This document shows positions 11,810 to 13,515 of a stretch of DNA of 13,515 nt, piece after piece; positions within the stretch are counted from its first letter, which is position 1, and every line of letters begins with the position of its first letter. This stretch comes from Armatimonadota bacterium. Its GTDB lineage: Bacteria; Armatimonadota; Zipacnadia; Zipacnadales; FEN-943. A program made the translations under genes and the position numbers. The notes under the pieces were generated by a model. The model was not told where the DNA came from, did no database searches, and worked only from the letters and a program-made list of their open reading frames with translations. The stretch is from contig JANZZA010000566.1 of NCBI GenBank assembly GCA_026419655.1, positions 1-13,515 of the forward strand, read 5' to 3'.

Positions 11810-13515
11810 ATGGGCCACGGTCATGGGCGGGGCGTGCGCCGCTTTGCCAAGGGCGAAGGGGGACACGGTGAAGAGGAGGTTCCGCGCCTGCGGCTCACCG
11901 ACCGGCGCATGATTGCCTGGTTCGTGCGGGAGTTGGGGCCGCACTGGTGGCGCATTGCCATCGCCACCACCGCGATGATCCTCTCTGGCCTTTGCGACGT
12001 GTACATCCCCGTGGTCGTGGGCCAGCGCATAATCCAGGAAGTCCTCATCGGACACAACTACGACAAGGCCGGCACCTATGTGCTCTGGCTTCTGGGCCTT
12101 TTCGCTGCCGGTGCATTTACCCAGGCTTGCCGCGCCAACATCATGCACCAGTTGGGACAACGGCTGGTCTATAACCTGCGGCTGCGTGCATACGAGCACC
12201 TGCAAGGCCTTTCGCTATCGTATTTTCACCGCCACAACACCGGCGACATCATGTCCCGCATCAGCAACGATGTGGGCGCCGTCGAGGACATGGTAGTCCA
12301 CGGCACCGACAGCGTCATCAGCGACAGCCTGCGGGTGCTGCTCATCATTACCATCCTACTACGCACTGACGTCACCTTGACGCTGGTGGGCCTGGCGCCG
12401 CTGCCCATCTTCCTGATTTCGGTCATTCTTTTCGCACGCATCGCCCGACCGATCTACGAGAAAATCCGCGCCAAACTCGGCGAGATAAACACACAACTCC
12501 AGGAGAACATCTCCGGCATCCAGGTCATCAAGGCCTTCGGACGCGAGCAATACGAGCTGGAGCAGTTTCAGGGTGTGTCGCGCGATTACCTGAGGCTCAA
12601 CATCAAAGGCATCTGGCTGTGGACGACTTTCTTTCCGACGCTGGGCTTCATGACGTCGGCTGGGATGGTTGGGGTGATGTGGCTGGCCGCCATGATGAGC
12701 CGTACTGCTGGCGCCACGGTGGGCGACATTGTGGTATTCATCGGCGAGCTGCAGCAGTTCTACGGGCCAGTGGGCAGCCTGATGCGGGTATACAACGTCT
12801 TCAATGTAGCTCTGGCCGCACTGGCGCGCATCTTTCGGCTCATGGATGAGCGCCCAGAAGTGCAAGAGGCGCCCGACGCCATCGAGCTGAAGGACGTGCG
12901 CGGGCGAGTGGAATTTCGGAACGTGAGCTTCAGCTACGATACGGGCGAGCAGGTGCTCAAGGACATCAACGTGGTGGCCGAGCCGGGCGAGACGGTGGCC
13001 ATCGTCGGCCGCAGCGGCGCCGGCAAGACTTCTCTCGTCAGCCTTATTCCCCGCTTCTACGACCCGCAAGAGGGCCAGGTGCTGATAGATGGCGTGGACA
13101 TAAGGAACGTCACTCTGGCGTCCCTGCGGGCTAACATAGGCATCGTCCTGCAGGAAACTTTCCTCTTTGATGGCACCGTAAAGGAGAACATTCGCTACGG
13201 TCGCCTGGACGCCACCGATGAGGAAATACAAGCAGCGGCCGAGGCGGCCTATGCGCATGAGTTCATCGAGCGCCTGCCCCAAGGCTATGACACCATCATC
13301 GGGGAGCGTGGCGTGAAGCTGTCGGGCGGCCAGCGGCAGCGGGTCGCCATTGCTCGCGCCCTGCTCAAAGACCCGCGCATTTTGATTCTGGACGAGGCCA
13401 CTTCCCTGGTGGACACCGAGGCGGAACAAATGATACAGGCGGCCCTCGAGAACCTCATGCGTGGCCGGACCACCTTCGTCATCGCCCACCGCCTTTCCAC
13501 CGTGCGCAAAGCCCA
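11810..13515 (+). CDS. ABC exporter, fused membrane and ATPase domains (MsbA/MdlB type), 3' truncated
   Basis: The gene runs off the right edge after 568 codons; perhaps 15-40 residues are missing. It is a half-transporter that works as a dimer in the cytoplasmic membrane and exports lipids, peptides or drugs. After a Gly/His-rich N-terminus (MGHGHGRG) come six transmembrane helices (about 45-360) with the coupling region GRLSNDV-like MSRISNDVGAVED. The ATPase domain has Walker A GRSGAGKT (400-407), Q-loop VLQETFLFDGTVKENI, signature LSGGQRQR (504-511), Walker B ILILDEATS (Asp528, Glu529) and H-loop IAHRLST (His560). All catalytic residues are present. ATG 11810 lacks a ribosome site; GTG 11798 or ATG 11909 are alternatives. 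The stop at 11768 bounds the frame. The substrate is unknown. Confidence 0.92.
   Translation, partial: MGHGHGRGVRRFAKGEGGHGEEEVPRLRLTDRRMIAWFVRELGPHWWRIAIATTAMILSGLCDVYIPVVVGQRIIQEVLIGHNYDKAGTYVLWLLGLFAAGAFTQACRANIMHQLGQRLVYNLRLRAYEHLQGLSLSYFHRHNTGDIMSRISNDVGAVEDMVVHGTDSVISDSLRVLLIITILLRTDVTLTLVGLAPLPIFLISVILFARIARPIYEKIRAKLGEINTQLQENISGIQVIKAFGREQYELEQFQGVSRDYLRLNIKGIWLWTTFFPTLGFMTSAGMVGVMWLAAMMSRTAGATVGDIVVFIGELQQFYGPVGSLMRVYNVFNVALAALARIFRLMDERPEVQEAPDAIELKDVRGRVEFRNVSFSYDTGEQVLKDINVVAEPGETVAIVGRSGAGKTSLVSLIPRFYDPQEGQVLIDGVDIRNVTLASLRANIGIVLQETFLFDGTVKENIRYGRLDATDEEIQAAAEAAYAHEFIERLPQGYDTIIGERGVKLSGGQRQRVAIARALLKDPRILILDEATSLVDTEAEQMIQAALENLMRGRTTFVIAHRLSTVRKA

Noticed and set aside
12359..13489. 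376-codon frame on the - strand opposite the ABC exporter
   Set aside because: It is the mirror of a gene with intact Walker A, signature, Walker B and H-loop motifs. Long opposite frames are common in G+C-rich genes.
1..13515. tRNA, rRNA, CRISPR array, insertion sequence or prophage
   Set aside because: I looked for T-arm signatures, regularly spaced direct repeats, transposase motifs and terminal repeats and saw none.

Overview
The window is bacterial chromosome, G+C-rich and densely coding, with every recognisable gene on the + strand. It holds core bacterial genes (dxs, nadK, recN, dnaA) together with a four-subunit ferredoxin-dependent 2-oxoacid oxidoreductase and a translin-family protein. 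The ferredoxin-linked enzyme suggests an anaerobic or low-potential metabolism. The dxs/nadK/recN neighbourhood resembles a cluster well known in Bacillota, but the order and the dnaA surroundings are atypical. I cannot name the phylum; a deep-branching Bacillota, Chloroflexota or Armatimonadota-like lineage would fit.

Layout. Positions 2-538 are the C-terminal end of DXP synthase (MEP isoprenoid pathway). An exported or anchored protein made of 13 back-to-back TPR units follows (553-2049), then NAD kinase (2115-2990) and the SMC-like repair ATPase RecN (3041-4786). The recN stop overlaps the start of a small 2x[4Fe-4S] ferredoxin subunit by ATGA. This opens a KOR/VOR-type operon: delta (ferredoxin), alpha, beta and gamma (4783-7690). 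Next come a translin-family protein that keeps the acidic residues of the TRAX/C3PO nuclease site (7733-8383) and a divergent GT-B-like protein (8426-9445).

Positions 9446-10038 are non-coding. They hold a good sigma70-type promoter and a cluster of DnaA-box-like nonamers, including a near-gapless inverted pair and an array of TTAGNCACA variants. This is the likely dnaA control region and possibly oriC. dnaA (10039-11418) encodes a full-length protein whose Walker A lacks its usual first glycine and whose DNA-recognition helix differs at two positions that normally contact the box. dnaN does not follow dnaA. Instead there is a possible 70-codon ORF overlapping the dnaA stop, a strong intrinsic terminator (11607-11648), and an ABC exporter (MsbA/MdlB type) running off the right edge.

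How the genes fit together. The left half mixes isoprenoid precursor synthesis, NADP(H) supply, DNA repair and low-potential electron transfer. The right half concerns replication initiation. The most interesting points are the bacterial translin with an intact acidic tetrad, the unusual DnaA together with its unusual boxes, and a change in G-versus-C bias across the dnaA region whose polarity is opposite to that expected at an origin.
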